From Bradyrhizobium diazoefficiens (GTDB taxonomy: Bacteria; Pseudomonadota; Alphaproteobacteria; Rhizobiales; Xanthobacteraceae): a DNA stretch of 64,000 nt. The DNA lies in the NCBI RefSeq assembly GCF_016616885.1, contig NZ_CP067102.1, positions 7,840,501 through 7,904,500 on the forward strand, given 5' to 3'. Both the position numbers and the translations under genes were made by a program. Shown piece after piece: positions 8,347 to 18,981 of the stretch; the first letter of the stretch is position 1; each line of letters starts with the position of its first letter. The notes beneath the pieces were generated by a model. That model saw nothing but the letters and a program-made list of their open reading frames with translations, was not told where the DNA came from and searched no databases.

Positions 8347-9072
8347 TCAGGCGTGATACTGGCCGCCATTGATGGTCAGCGTCGAGCCGGTGATGAAGCC
8401 GGCCTCGTCGGCCGCAAGGAACACCACCGCGCGCGCGATTTCCTCGGGTTCGCCGAGGCGGTTGACCGGGATCTGGGGGATCACGCTCTTCTCCAGCACG
8501 TCCTTCGGCACGGCCTGCACCATCTCGGTGTTGATGTAGCCGGGCGCGATGGCATTGACAGTAATGCCGCCCTTGGCGTTCTCGATCGCGAGTGCCTTGG
8601 TGAAGCCGATGTCGCCGGCCTTGGCCGCGGAATAATTGACCTGGCCGAACTGCCCCTTCTGGCCGTTGATCGACGAGATCGAGATGACGCGACCGAACTT
8701 GCGCGCGCGCATGCCCTCGATGACCTGGCGCGTCATGTTGAACAGCGAGCCGAGATTGGTGTTGATGACGGCGTTCCACTGCTCGAGCGTCATCTTGTGG
8801 AAGGCGGTGTCACGGGTGATGCCGGCATTGTTGACGAGGACGTCGACGGGGCCGAGCTCGGCCTCAACCTTCTTCACGCCTTCGGCGCAGGCATCGAAGC
8901 TGCTGACGTCCCATTTGTAGACGGCGATGCCGGTCTCGGCCTTGAACTTCTCCGCCGCCGCATCATTGCCGGCATAGCTCGCCGCGACCTTGTAGCCGGC
9001 GGCCTTGAGCGCCTTGCTGATCGCAGCTCCGATGCCCCGCGTACCACCCGTCACCAATGCAACTCGTGCCAT
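8347..9072 (-). CDS. phbB: Acetoacetyl-CoA reductase
   Basis: Short-chain dehydrogenase that reduces acetoacetyl-CoA to (R)-3-hydroxybutyryl-CoA with NADPH, the second step of polyhydroxybutyrate synthesis. It is 241 aa. The dinucleotide motif TGGTRGIG is at 8-15, NNAG at 81-84, and the catalytic Tyr147 and Lys151 in YSAAK. The C-terminal GSTLTINGGQY ending is typical of PhaB. It lies downstream of the thiolase on the same strand but behind a terminator, so it may have its own promoter. The polymerase gene phaC is not in the window. Confidence 0.95.
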   Translation of the reverse strand: MARVALVTGGTRGIGAAISKALKAAGYKVAASYAGNDAAAEKFKAETGIAVYKWDVSSFDACAEGVKKVEAELGPVDVLVNNAGITRDTAFHKMTLEQWNAVINTNLGSLFNMTRQVIEGMRARKFGRVISISSINGQKGQFGQVNYSAAKAGDIGFTKALAIENAKGGITVNAIAPGYINTEMVQAVPKDVLEKSVIPQIPVNRLGEPEEIARAVVFLAADEAGFITGSTLTINGGQYHA

Positions 9073-9163
9073 ATCGTATTCCTTCCCTTGGACTCTTCGG
9101 ACGTTTCTGAGTGATCGTTTTTAGTGGTGGATTATGCGGTTGGTTTGACGGACATCAAGAACA

Positions 9164-9190
9164 AAACGCCCGGCGTTGAGCCGGGCGTTT
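9164..9190 (-). terminator. Rho-independent terminator after phbA
   Basis: A ten-base perfect stem (AAACGCCCGG with CCGGGCGTTT), loop of seven. Read on the minus strand it is followed by TTTTGTTCTT, a good T tract. It separates phbA from phbB. Confidence 0.75.
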
Positions 9191-9192
9191 GT

Positions 9193-9326
9193 ATTTAGTC
9201 GAGGCTTGCGCGGTTGCGAAGAATATTTGATTTGCAACCGCTGCCTTTTTAGTCGCGTGCAACGCACTCACTTATGTGTGCGGCGCACGCGCAAGCGACG
9301 CGTAAGTTACGCGTCAGCTATCCTCA
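9193..9326. other. Palindrome-rich gap between phbB and phbA
   Basis: Two further inverted repeats lie here. GCGGTTGC (9210-9217) pairs with GCAACCGC (9234-9241) and is followed on the plus strand by a five-T run (9245-9249), as in a plus-strand terminator, although no plus-strand gene ends here. GACGCGTAA and TTACGCGTC (9297-9315) form a 19-bp near-perfect palindrome just past the phbA stop. Confidence 0.5.
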
Positions 9327-10505
9327 TCAGTCGCGCGCAAGACACATCGCGATACCCATGCCGCCGCCGATGCACAGCGTGGCGAGGCCCTTCTTCGAAT
9401 CACGCTTCTGCATTTCGTGCAGCAGCGTCACCAGCACGCGCGCGCCGGAAGCGCCGACCGGATGGCCGATCGCGATCGCACCACCGTTGACATTGACCTT
9501 GGAGGTGTCCCAGCCGAGGTCCTTGTTGACGGCGCAGGCCTGCGCCGCGAAGGCCTCGTTGGCCTCGATCAGGTCGAGATCGCCGACGTTCCAGCCGGCC
9601 TTTTTCAGCGCGGCGCGCGAGGCCGGGATCGGGCCCGAGCCCATGATCTTCGGATCGACGCCGGCCTGTGCCCAGGACACGATGCGCGCGAGCGGCTTCT
9701 TGCCTTCCTTGGCCGCCTGCTTGGCCGTCATCAGCACCACGGCGGCAGCGCCGTCATTGATGCCGGAGGCCGAACCTGCGGTGACCGTGCCCTCCTTCTC
9801 GAAGGCGGGACGAAGCTTCGCCATTGCATCGAGCGTGGCGCCATGACGCGGATATTCGTCGGCACTGACGACGACATCGCCCTTGCGGCCCTTGATGGTG
9901 ACCGGAACGATCTCGTCGTTGAACTTGCCGGCCTTCTGAGCTGCCTCGGCCTTCTGCTGCGACGCGACCGCGAACTCGTCCTGCTGGGCGCGGGTGATCT
10001 GCCACTGCCGCGCGACATTCTCCGCGGTGTTGCCCATGTGGTAGCCGTTGAAGGCATCCCACAGGCCATCCTTGATCATGGTGTCGACGAACTCGACCGG
10101 ACCCATCTTGACGCCGCCGCGCAGGTACTGGGCGTGCGGAGCCATGCTCATGGATTCCTGGCCGCCGGCGACCACGATCTCGGAATCGCCGTTGAGCAGC
10201 GCCTGATAGCCGAGCGCGACCGTGCGCAGGCCTGAGCCACAGAGCTGGTTGACGCCCCAGGCCGGGCTCTCCACGGGAATGCCTGCCATGATCGAGGCCT
10301 GGCGGGCGGGGTTCTGGCCCTGAGCGGCGGTCAGGATCTGGCCCATGATGACTTCCGAGACCCGGCCGGGCTCGATGCCACCACGTTCCAGCGCGGCCTT
10401 GATGGCGATGGCGCCCAGGTCATGGGCGGGAAGGGTCGCGAAGGCTCCGTTGAAGCTTCCGACCGCGGTGCGGGCGGCGCTGACGATGACGACATCGTCT
10501 GACAT
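9327..10505 (-). CDS. phbA: Acetyl-CoA C-acetyltransferase (beta-ketothiolase)
   Basis: Condenses two acetyl-CoA to acetoacetyl-CoA, the first step of polyhydroxybutyrate synthesis. It is 392 aa, the standard length. The nucleophile is Cys89 in QLCGSG. The catalytic His of [12 protein letters not shown] and the second Cys of [10 protein letters not shown] are near the C terminus. The ATG at 10505 is preferred because GGAG sits six bases upstream; an ATG at 10511 would overlap that site. It faces phaR divergently. Confidence 0.95.
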   Translation of the reverse strand: MSDDVVIVSAARTAVGSFNGAFATLPAHDLGAIAIKAALERGGIEPGRVSEVIMGQILTAAQGQNPARQASIMAGIPVESPAWGVNQLCGSGLRTVALGYQALLNGDSEIVVAGGQESMSMAPHAQYLRGGVKMGPVEFVDTMIKDGLWDAFNGYHMGNTAENVARQWQITRAQQDEFAVASQQKAEAAQKAGKFNDEIVPVTIKGRKGDVVVSADEYPRHGATLDAMAKLRPAFEKEGTVTAGSASGINDGAAAVVLMTAKQAAKEGKKPLARIVSWAQAGVDPKIMGSGPIPASRAALKKAGWNVGDLDLIEANEAFAAQACAVNKDLGWDTSKVNVNGGAIAIGHPVGASGARVLVTLLHEMQKRDSKKGLATLCIGGGMGIAMCLARD

Positions 10506-10811
10506 GGGCATCTCCTGGGGTTGAAAAGGGGGCAGACGGGGCTGGGAAACGGCTCGCCAGTCTCGGACGGCATCCTGTTAACGTCGTTGCGGCATGTCAA
10601 TCGGAAGGTCGCCGAATTCATGCCGCAGCGCATTCAAAATAGCGTTCTTGGCGAATTCGCAAGCACGTTTTTGCTGCGCAATTAACCGTGCCGCACAAAA
10701 CGGTAGCGTGACCCCTTTGAAAATGCTTATTTTGTTGCGTTGCGTACTCTTCCCGCCCTGCGGCATTTGCCCGGCAGGTTCCCGTTCTCAGCGTCTTTGA
10801 AGTGAGAGCCC
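10506..10811. promoter_or_regulatory. Divergent phbA/phaR control region
   Basis: A 306-bp spacer between divergent genes holds both promoters. An 11-bp palindrome TTGCTGCGCAA lies at 10671-10681, and related TTGTTGCGTTGCG and TGCCGCAGCGCA words lie nearby. PhaR proteins of other alphaproteobacteria bind TGC-rich dyads, so these are candidate autoregulatory operators. No gene is seen. Confidence 0.45.
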
Positions 10812-11405
10812 ATGGCGAAATCAGACCAACCCACCACCATCAAGAAATACGCGAACCGCCGGCTCTATAACACCGGAACGAGCACCTACGTGACGCTCGA
10901 GGACCTCGCCGCCATGGTCAAGGACGGCGAAGATTTCCTGGTTTACGACGCCAAGACCGGCGACGACATCACCCGCTCCGTGCTCGCCCAGATCATCTTC
11001 GAGCAGGAGAACAAGGCCGGCCAGAACCTGCTGCCGACCACCTTCCTGCGCCAGCTGATTCGCTTCTACGGCGACAGCATGCAGATGGTGGTGCCGAAAT
11101 ATCTGGAGCAGTCGATCGCGACGCTGACCCAGGAGCAGGAGAAATTCCGCAAGCAGATCGCCAACACGCTCTCCGGCACGCCCTTCGCGCCGCTGGAAGA
11201 ACAGGTCCGCCGCAATATGGAGCTGTTCCAGCAGACTTTCTCGATGTTCAAGCCGTTCGTTCCGCCGACGGGTCGCCCGGCAACGACCGAGCCGGAGACC
11301 AATGCCGGCGCCGAGCCGGCCAAGGACACCAACATCGACGATCTGCGCCAGCAGATGAAGGAGATGCAGGAACGCCTCGAGCGGATGTCGAAGAAGGACG
11401 AGTAG
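10812..11405 (+). CDS. phaR: Polyhydroxyalkanoate synthesis repressor PhaR
   Basis: A 197-aa regulator that senses PHB granules and represses phasin and other pha genes. The N-terminal DNA-binding domain (about 10-70) begins with IKKYANRRLYNT and contains TYVTLEDLA, both diagnostic. The PHB accumulation domain follows (about 75-125, with FLRQLIRFYGDSMQ). The C-terminal third is Pro/Thr-rich, then a coiled coil (LRQQMKEMQERLERM) for oligomerisation. It is divergent from phbA. The nearby thiolase and reductase make its role in carbon storage control likely. Confidence 0.94.
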   Translation: MAKSDQPTTIKKYANRRLYNTGTSTYVTLEDLAAMVKDGEDFLVYDAKTGDDITRSVLAQIIFEQENKAGQNLLPTTFLRQLIRFYGDSMQMVVPKYLEQSIATLTQEQEKFRKQIANTLSGTPFAPLEEQVRRNMELFQQTFSMFKPFVPPTGRPATTEPETNAGAEPAKDTNIDDLRQQMKEMQERLERMSKKDE

Positions 11406-11509
11406 ATATCTCGTTCGCACCGCCGCGTCCGCATGCGGCGGCTGCGCAAACGACCAGTTGATCGCAGCATCGCCACGTCGCCGCCATGCCGGCCAAGGCC
11501 GGAGCCGCC

Positions 11510-12127
11510 ATGTCTGACCGAACCACGCACTGGCAGAATGTCTACGCTACCAAGAGCGAGACCGAGGTCAGCTGGTTTCAAGCCAGTCCGGCGATCTCAC
11601 TCGAGATGATTCGTGCGGCCAGTCCGGATCGTGCTGCGGCCATCATCGATATCGGCGGCGGCGCGTCGCGATTGGTCGATGCATTGCTTCAAGGCGGATA
11701 TCGCAATCTCACCGTGCTGGACCTTTCCGCCAACGCGCTCGACACAGCGAAAAAGCGAATCGGCGCGACCGCCTCAACGGTCGACTGGATCGTGGCCGAT
11801 GCCACCACATGGCGGCCGGCAAAGACCTGGGATGTCTGGCACGATCGCGCCGCGTTTCACTTCCTGACCGATACGCGCGACCGGGCCGCCTACGTCGAGC
11901 GCTTGCGGTCGGCGGTTGCGCCGGGCGGGCACGTGATCATCGCGACGTTCGCGCCCGATGGCCCGGAGAAATGCAGCGGCCTGCCGGTGCAGCGTCACGA
12001 CAGCGCCAGCCTTTCGGCGGAGCTCGGGCCGGAGTTCGAGCTGGTCGAGACGCGCGGCGAGACTCACCACACGCCGTGGCATTCGACGCAGGCATTTCAG
12101 TTCAGCCGGTTTCGAAGGCGCAGCTAG
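11510..12127 (+). CDS. Class I SAM-dependent methyltransferase
   Basis: A 205-aa protein. It begins HWQNVYATKSETEVSWFQ, a motif shared with thiopurine-methyltransferase-like and UbiE-like small-molecule methyltransferases. SAM motif I is DIGGGAS (about 44-50), motif II VLDLSANAL, and the post-I loop has WIVADATTW. The ATG at 11510 has GGAG five bases upstream; an upstream in-frame ATG (11486) has no such site. Its substrate is unknown. It is convergent with the aminotransferase, with six bases between the stops. Confidence 0.82.
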   Translation: MSDRTTHWQNVYATKSETEVSWFQASPAISLEMIRAASPDRAAAIIDIGGGASRLVDALLQGGYRNLTVLDLSANALDTAKKRIGATASTVDWIVADATTWRPAKTWDVWHDRAAFHFLTDTRDRAAYVERLRSAVAPGGHVIIATFAPDGPEKCSGLPVQRHDSASLSAELGPEFELVETRGETHHTPWHSTQAFQFSRFRRRS

Positions 12128-12133
12128 CTCCCG

Positions 12134-13021
12134 TCAAGCCGCCAGCTTCACCGCATGCGCAAAATCCCAATAGAGCTTGCGCGCCTTGATATAGAGCGGG
12201 CCCGACTGCAGCTCGCGCGCGTCGATGCGAATCACCGGCGCGACCTTGGCGAAATTGCCGGTGGAGAAGATCTCGTCAGCGGCAACGAAATCGGCATAGC
12301 GCAGCGTCTTCTCGACCACGGTGACGCCGTCGCCGCGGAGCAGGCTGATGACGCGCTGGCGCGTGATGCCGTTGAGGAAGGTGCCGTTCGGCGCCGGCGT
12401 GAAGACGACGCCGTCTTTGGCCATGAACACGTTGGAATTGCCAAACTCCGCGACATTGCCGAGCATATCGAGCATCAGCGCGTTCTGGAAACCGCGCGAG
12501 GCCGCCTCCGCCAGCGCCCGCGAATTGTTCGGGTAGAGACAGGCGGCCTTGGCATCGACCGGCGCGCATTCGGCGGTGGGCCTGCGGAACGGCGACAACG
12601 TGATCGCGTTGCCGACCGGTTTCGGCATCGGCGCCTCGTAGATGCACAGACACCAATTGGTGGTCTCGGGGTCGAACAGCACGCCGCCGCCCGAGCCGTT
12701 CTGCGCCCAATACATCGGACGGACATAGAGCTCGGCATTTGGCGCAAAGCGCGCGATGCCTTCGTTTGCGAGCGTCAGCCAGGTGCCGGCATCGACCACC
12801 GGCTTCAGGCCAAAATTGATCGCAGACTGATTGGCGCGGGCGACGTGGCGGTCGAGATCCGGCGCCACCCCCTCGAATGCGCGCGCACCGTCGAACACGA
12901 CCGAGCCGAGCCAGGCCGCATGCGTGCGCGGCCCCATGATCGGCACGTTGCCGTCATGCCATTTGCCCTCGAAGAAGGTCCAGCTCGGCGAATATTCGAT
13001 CGGCTTCTTGATCTCGGCCAT
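12134..13021 (-). CDS. Branched-chain amino acid aminotransferase (class IV PLP)
   Basis: A 295-aa fold type IV aminotransferase that interconverts branched-chain amino acids and their 2-oxo acids, with glutamate as partner. The PLP lysine is expected at Lys158 in APVDAKAACLYPN. The class IV signature region FGNSNVFMAKDGVVFTP follows. RPMYWAQNGSGGG matches the substrate loop of the bacterial IlvE/long-chain BCAT group rather than D-alanine aminotransferases. Genomes of this group often carry several paralogs, so I leave the symbol blank. Confidence 0.88.
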   Translation of the reverse strand: MAEIKKPIEYSPSWTFFEGKWHDGNVPIMGPRTHAAWLGSVVFDGARAFEGVAPDLDRHVARANQSAINFGLKPVVDAGTWLTLANEGIARFAPNAELYVRPMYWAQNGSGGGVLFDPETTNWCLCIYEAPMPKPVGNAITLSPFRRPTAECAPVDAKAACLYPNNSRALAEAASRGFQNALMLDMLGNVAEFGNSNVFMAKDGVVFTPAPNGTFLNGITRQRVISLLRGDGVTVVEKTLRYADFVAADEIFSTGNFAKVAPVIRIDARELQSGPLYIKARKLYWDFAHAVKLAA

Positions 13022-13169
13022 GACCGGCCTCCCTCAGACATATCCGGGCACTATTATCCCAATTTCTAAACGATTTGCTGCGGCGAAGCACCAACTCTCC
13101 CCTCCCAGGAGGCGAGGACAACAGGGCGACCAAACCGGCTATAATGTCGGGCACGTCACGGAGTATCCC

Positions 13170-14105
13170 ATGCCGCTAGATCCGCTCGCAAAGCGCTTGT
13201 TGACCATGATGGCTGCGGCTGGGCCGCAGGCGCGGAGCCGGCCGAGCGTCGAGGCACGACGGCAATCGCTGGCGAAGCTGATGCAGTTCGCGCGGGCCGA
13301 GGCGCCGAACGTGACGGCCTCCGACGGCATGCTGTCGGGTCCCGGCGGAGAGCTGCCCTATCGGCTCTATTCGCCCGCGTCCGCCGGCGAGCGCGCGCCG
13401 GGCTTCGTGTTCTTTCATGGCGGCGGGCTCGTCGCCGGCAGCATTGCGACGCATGACCGTATCGCGGCGGCACTGGCGCATGCGACCGGCTGCCGCCTCG
13501 TTTCGGTCGACTACCGCCTCGCGCCCGAGCACAAGTTTCCTGCGGCTGTCGACGACGCGATCGGAGCTACCGAGTGGGTGGCGCGCGAAGCTTCATCTCT
13601 CGGCATCGACGCCGAGCGGCTGGTGGTGGGCGGCGATTCCGCCGGTGCGACGCTGGCTGCGATCGTATGCCAGGAGGCGGCGCAGAGCGCCGGCCTCTCC
13701 ATCGTCGCACAATGCCTGATCTGCCCGGTGCTGGATTTCGAGGAGACATCGCCTTCGCGCGAGGAATTCGCCGAGGGACATCTGATCGATCGCGTCACGA
13801 TCGAAGCCGATCTTGCCGATTATCTGCCCGAGGGGATGGATGCCGCCGATCCTCGCATCTCGCCGCTGCGCGCGACGCGGCTCGCAGGCCTGCCGACCGC
13901 GATCATCCATACCGCCGAGTTCGACCCGATGCGCGACGAAGGCAATGCCTACGCGCGCAAGCTGCTCGCCGCGGGCGTCGCGGTCGAGCACGTCTGCCAC
14001 GACGGCATGGTCCACAATTTCCATGCCATGGGCGCGATCCTGCCGCAGGCGCAGCTCGTGCTGTCGCAGATCGGCGAGCAGGTCAGGCGCGCGGTGGAGA
14101 AATAA
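13170..14105 (+). CDS. Alpha/beta hydrolase, hormone-sensitive lipase family esterase
   Basis: A 311-aa carboxylesterase of family IV. The oxyanion motif HGGG (FFHGGGLVAG) is at about 87-93, the nucleophile elbow GDSAG at about 157-161, the acid in the EFDPMRDEG segment and the histidine in VHNFHAM. These enzymes hydrolyse short-chain acyl esters in the cytoplasm. The ATG at 13170 has GGAG seven bases upstream. The promoter region is shared with the divergent aminotransferase. Confidence 0.88.
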   Translation: MPLDPLAKRLLTMMAAAGPQARSRPSVEARRQSLAKLMQFARAEAPNVTASDGMLSGPGGELPYRLYSPASAGERAPGFVFFHGGGLVAGSIATHDRIAAALAHATGCRLVSVDYRLAPEHKFPAAVDDAIGATEWVAREASSLGIDAERLVVGGDSAGATLAAIVCQEAAQSAGLSIVAQCLICPVLDFEETSPSREEFAEGHLIDRVTIEADLADYLPEGMDAADPRISPLRATRLAGLPTAIIHTAEFDPMRDEGNAYARKLLAAGVAVEHVCHDGMVHNFHAMGAILPQAQLVLSQIGEQVRRAVEK

Positions 14106-14114
14106 AGGCGCGAA

Positions 14115-14360
14115 TCACACGCGCGCGTCGAGCACGGCCCTGGCTGCCACGACATAGTCCGGCCAATGCGCATCCGCATAGCGTTCGGCCTGGCGTGCGC
14201 AGGTGACATCGGGCGCATGCGCGGCGGCAATCATGCGCGCGAAGCGTTCTTCGGCAACCGTCGCATCGGCAATGGCTGGTGCCGGCGCGGCGGCCATTGC
14301 GGTCGGAGCCACGGCGAGCCCCGCCATTCCAGCGAGCAGGATGCGGCGTGACGTGTTCAT
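14115..14360 (-). CDS. Small exported hypothetical protein
   Basis: An 81-aa product. It starts MNTSRRILLAGMAGLAVAPTAMA, an Arg-Arg-containing export signal that is short for Tat, with likely cleavage after AMA. The mature part is Ala-rich and includes CARQAERYADAHWPDY. GGAG lies nine bases before the ATG at 14360; a second in-frame ATG is at 14375. No family recognised. The 249 bp between it and the next gene show nothing I can name. Confidence 0.55.
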   Translation of the reverse strand: MNTSRRILLAGMAGLAVAPTAMAAAPAPAIADATVAEERFARMIAAAHAPDVTCARQAERYADAHWPDYVVAARAVLDARV

Positions 14361-14609
14361 GGCTATCGTCTCCATTGTCCGGCCTGCACTGTGGCGGGCG
14401 AGTGTGTCAGTGCGATCACGGCAGGGTAACCGCGCACATCCACATCGTCCATGGCCCGCAGATAGAGCTTGACCACACGAGCGATCACTTTCCATCTCGC
14501 TAGCGAGCGGTTCCGCCACCCGAGCGCGCGCAGCTCGCGGGCCGGACGCTTGCGGTGCCGTTCACCCAGCCGATCCTGCGCCTCGACCTCGACCGCAACC
14601 AGGCGCAAG

Positions 14610-15170
14610 CTATTCCGGCACCGGCACGTCGAACGTATTCAGCGTGACCGAGACCATGCAATAGACGCCGACGAGATAGGACAGCTCGGCCGCGCCGTGC
14701 TCGCCGAATTCCTTCACCGCAGCCCGATAGGTCAGCTCAGGCAGCACGCCGCCGCTGACCAGGGCCGACGCCATGTCGTAGGCGACCGCTTCCTGCTTGG
14801 TGAGATCCACCGGCCGCTGTCCGGCGACGATGGTCGCGAGCTTCTCGTCGGAGAGGCCGCGCTGCTCGGCCACCAGCACGTGAGCATAGAGCTCGTAGCC
14901 GGAGCGGAAATGCGAGCCGGTGACGAGAATCGCAACCTCGCGCACCGGCGCCGGCAGCAGCGGCTTCGATGCGATCGCCTTGACCAGCTCCCACACCGGC
15001 CCGCCGAAGCGTGGCTCGCGGATCCAGGGATTCCAGGGCCCGAGCAGCGCGCCGTCGTCGCGCATGTTCACAAAGCCCTTGAAGTGGTCCTTGATGCCCG
15101 TCTGCATGTCGGCATAGAGCGGCTTCTGTTCGTCGGTCAGCTCTTTTGGATCGAGAATGAGAAGGCGCAC
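14610..15170 (-). CDS. Carboxymuconolactone decarboxylase family protein
   Basis: A 186-aa AhpD-like all-helical protein. The core (about 60-180) reads PVREVAILVTGSHFRSGYELYAH ... YLVGVYCMVSVTLNTFDVPVP. The catalytic CxxC of AhpD is absent, as in many decarboxylase-type members. A GTG start at 15170 with a strong GAGGAGA site eight bases upstream is preferred; the open frame continues upstream without a better start. A clear paralog lies at 53108-53653 with the same layout and the same C-terminal motif. The reaction is unknown. Confidence 0.82.
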   Translation of the reverse strand: MRLLILDPKELTDEQKPLYADMQTGIKDHFKGFVNMRDDGALLGPWNPWIREPRFGGPVWELVKAIASKPLLPAPVREVAILVTGSHFRSGYELYAHVLVAEQRGLSDEKLATIVAGQRPVDLTKQEAVAYDMASALVSGGVLPELTYRAAVKEFGEHGAAELSYLVGVYCMVSVTLNTFDVPVPE

Positions 15171-15312
15171 GGGAAGATCTCCTCGTTGAGAAGGTCGAAA
15201 GCTCGCCCGCGTGCGCGCGCAAGGCAAGTGAAGTTGCCGTGACGACCGTGCGATTTCGCAAGTGGCATGGAGATGCGTCAACGCAACCGTGCTGATGCGT
15301 TGTACCGGCCGC

Positions 15313-15777
15313 TCAAAACTCCAGCGGCGCGTTGTCGATGACTTCCTTCATCACGAAGAAGGTGCGGGTCTGGCGAACGCCGGGGAGCGCGATGAGCTGC
15401 TCGCCGTGAATGCGGTTGAAATCCTCCATGTCGCCGACGCGGATTTTCAGGAAGTAGTCGAAGTCGCCGGCGACGAGATGGCAGTCGAGCACGAATTTCA
15501 GCCTGGTGATCGCCTGCTCGAAGGTCGCAAAGCTCTCCGGGGTCGAGCGATCGAGCACGACGCCGACCATCACCAGCGTGCCCTTGGCCACCTTCTTCGG
15601 CGCCACCATGGCGCGGACCGCGGCAATAAAGCCGTCCTCGAACAGGCGCTGGGTGCGACGGTGGCAGGTGGCGGGGCTGATCGCGACGGTTTCGGCCAGC
15701 TCGGCGTTGCTGAGACGGCCGTTATTCTGCAGCAATCTCAACATCTTGAGGTCGATGCGGTCGAGACGCGCGGACAT
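15313..15777 (-). CDS. acdR: Lrp/AsnC-type regulator, probable AcdR of acdS
   Basis: A 154-aa Lrp-family regulator: HTH at about 5-55 ([22 protein letters not shown]), then a RAM/AsnC effector domain (about 70-145) with [11 protein letters not shown]. It is transcribed divergently from the ACC deaminase gene, the arrangement known for AcdR, which activates acdS in response to ACC in rhizobia and other proteobacteria. The assignment rests on that context and on family membership. The 160-bp spacer holds candidate binding repeats. Confidence 0.85.
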   Translation of the reverse strand: MSARLDRIDLKMLRLLQNNGRLSNAELAETVAISPATCHRRTQRLFEDGFIAAVRAMVAPKKVAKGTLVMVGVVLDRSTPESFATFEQAITRLKFVLDCHLVAGDFDYFLKIRVGDMEDFNRIHGEQLIALPGVRQTRTFFVMKEVIDNAPLEF

Positions 15778-15838
15778 GGAAGAAACTTCCGTAGATTGGT
15801 GCTGCTGCGGAAGGATTATCGTCCACTACAGTGATTTC

Positions 15839-15870
15839 TGCAAGATTGGGTGCAATATAGGCGCAATATT
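15839..15870. promoter_or_regulatory. Phased GCAANAT repeats upstream of acdS
   Basis: Three direct copies of a GCAAGAT/GCAATAT word begin at 15840, 15852 and 15863, that is 12 and 11 bp apart, so they lie on one face of the helix. This suits cooperative binding by an Lrp-type octamer. They are 68-98 bp upstream of the acdS start. Binding by AcdR is inference. Confidence 0.45.
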
Positions 15871-15937
15871 CGAAAGCACCTTTTTGCAGTGCGATGCTAG
15901 CGACATCCCAGACACCAACGCTAATCGGGATGATCCA

Positions 15938-16954
15938 ATGAGACTGGACAAATTCGCGCGCTATCCGCTGACCTTCGGCCCGACGCCCATCGAGAAGCTG
16001 GAGCGGCTGTCGAAGCATCTCGGCGGCAATGTCGAGATCTACGCCAAGCGTGAGGACTGCAATTCCGGCCTCGCCTATGGCGGCAACAAGCTGCGCAAGC
16101 TCGAATACATCATCCCCGACGCGATCGCCTCGAACGCCGACACGCTGGTCTCGATCGGCGGCGTGCAGTCGAACCACACCCGCATGATCGCCGCCGTCGC
16201 CGCCAAGATCGGCATGAAGTGCCGCCTGGTGCAGGAAGCCTGGGTGCCGCACGAGGACGCCGTCTATGACCGCGTGGGCAACATCATGCTCTCGCGCATC
16301 ATGGGCGCCGACGTGCGCCTGGTCGACGATGGTTTCGACATCGGCATTCGCAAGAGCTGGGAGCAGGCGATCGACGAGGTAAAGGCCGCCGGCGGCAAGC
16401 CCTACGCGATCCCGGCCGGCGCCTCCGTACACAAATTTGGCGGGCTCGGCTATGTCGGCTTCGCCGAGGAAGTGCGCAAGCAGGAAGCTGAACTCGGCTT
16501 CAAGTTCGACTACATCATCGTCTGCACCGTGACCGGCTCGACCCATGCCGGCATGTTGGTCGGTTTCGCCGCCGACGGCCGTGCGCGAAGAGTGATCGGC
16601 ATCGATGGATCGTTCACGCCGGCGCAGACGAAATCGCAGGTGCTCGAGATCGCGCAGAACACCGCAAAACTCGTCGAGCTCGGCAAGGAGCTCGTCGCCG
16701 ACGACGTCGTGCTGATCGAGGACTACGCCTATCCCGCCTATGGCGTGCCGTCGGAAGAAACCAAGGAAGCTATCCGCCTTAGTGCGCGCCTCGAGGGCAT
16801 GATCACAGACCCCGTCTACGAGGGCAAGTCGATGCAGGGCCTGATCGACCTCGTGCAGAAGGGCCATTTCGAGAAGGGCGCGAAGATCCTGTACGCCCAT
16901 CTCGGCGGCGCGCCGGCGCTGAATGGATATGCGTACGCGTTCAGGAATGGGTAG
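15938..16954 (+). CDS. acdS: 1-Aminocyclopropane-1-carboxylate deaminase
   Basis: PLP enzyme that cleaves ACC, the ethylene precursor of plants, to 2-oxobutyrate and ammonia; in root-associated bacteria it lowers plant ethylene. It is 338 aa, exactly the family length. Numbering matches the characterised enzymes: PLP Lys51, Ser78 in QSNH, Tyr268 and Tyr294 in the active site. Glu295 and Leu322, which separate true ACC deaminases from D-cysteine desulfhydrases, are both present. It is divergent from acdR. The ATG at 15938 sets this length; the longer open frame upstream runs through the control region. Confidence 0.97.
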   Translation: MRLDKFARYPLTFGPTPIEKLERLSKHLGGNVEIYAKREDCNSGLAYGGNKLRKLEYIIPDAIASNADTLVSIGGVQSNHTRMIAAVAAKIGMKCRLVQEAWVPHEDAVYDRVGNIMLSRIMGADVRLVDDGFDIGIRKSWEQAIDEVKAAGGKPYAIPAGASVHKFGGLGYVGFAEEVRKQEAELGFKFDYIIVCTVTGSTHAGMLVGFAADGRARRVIGIDGSFTPAQTKSQVLEIAQNTAKLVELGKELVADDVVLIEDYAYPAYGVPSEETKEAIRLSARLEGMITDPVYEGKSMQGLIDLVQKGHFEKGAKILYAHLGGAPALNGYAYAFRNG

Positions 16955-16970
16955 ATCATCAAGACTGTCG

Positions 16971-17002
16971 TCCCGGGGCGCGACGACGTCGCGAGCCCGG
17001 GA
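16971..17002. terminator. Hairpin between convergent acdS and recQ
   Basis: TCCCGGG (16971-16977) pairs with CCCGGGA (16996-17002), with further pairing of CGCGAC and GTCGCG inside. It is probably a two-way terminator, although T tracts are weak. Confidence 0.6.
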
Positions 17003-17014
17003 TGATGAAAAGCC

Positions 17015-18880
<1,866 letters not shown>

Positions 18881-18981
18881 GGGCGTGTCGGGGTTTGCGA
18901 GATTCGTCACAAGCCCAGTCGCATGACCGCGCCGACGTTGCAAGTCCATCTTCTCCCCACGAGCGGGGGATAGACGAAAAC

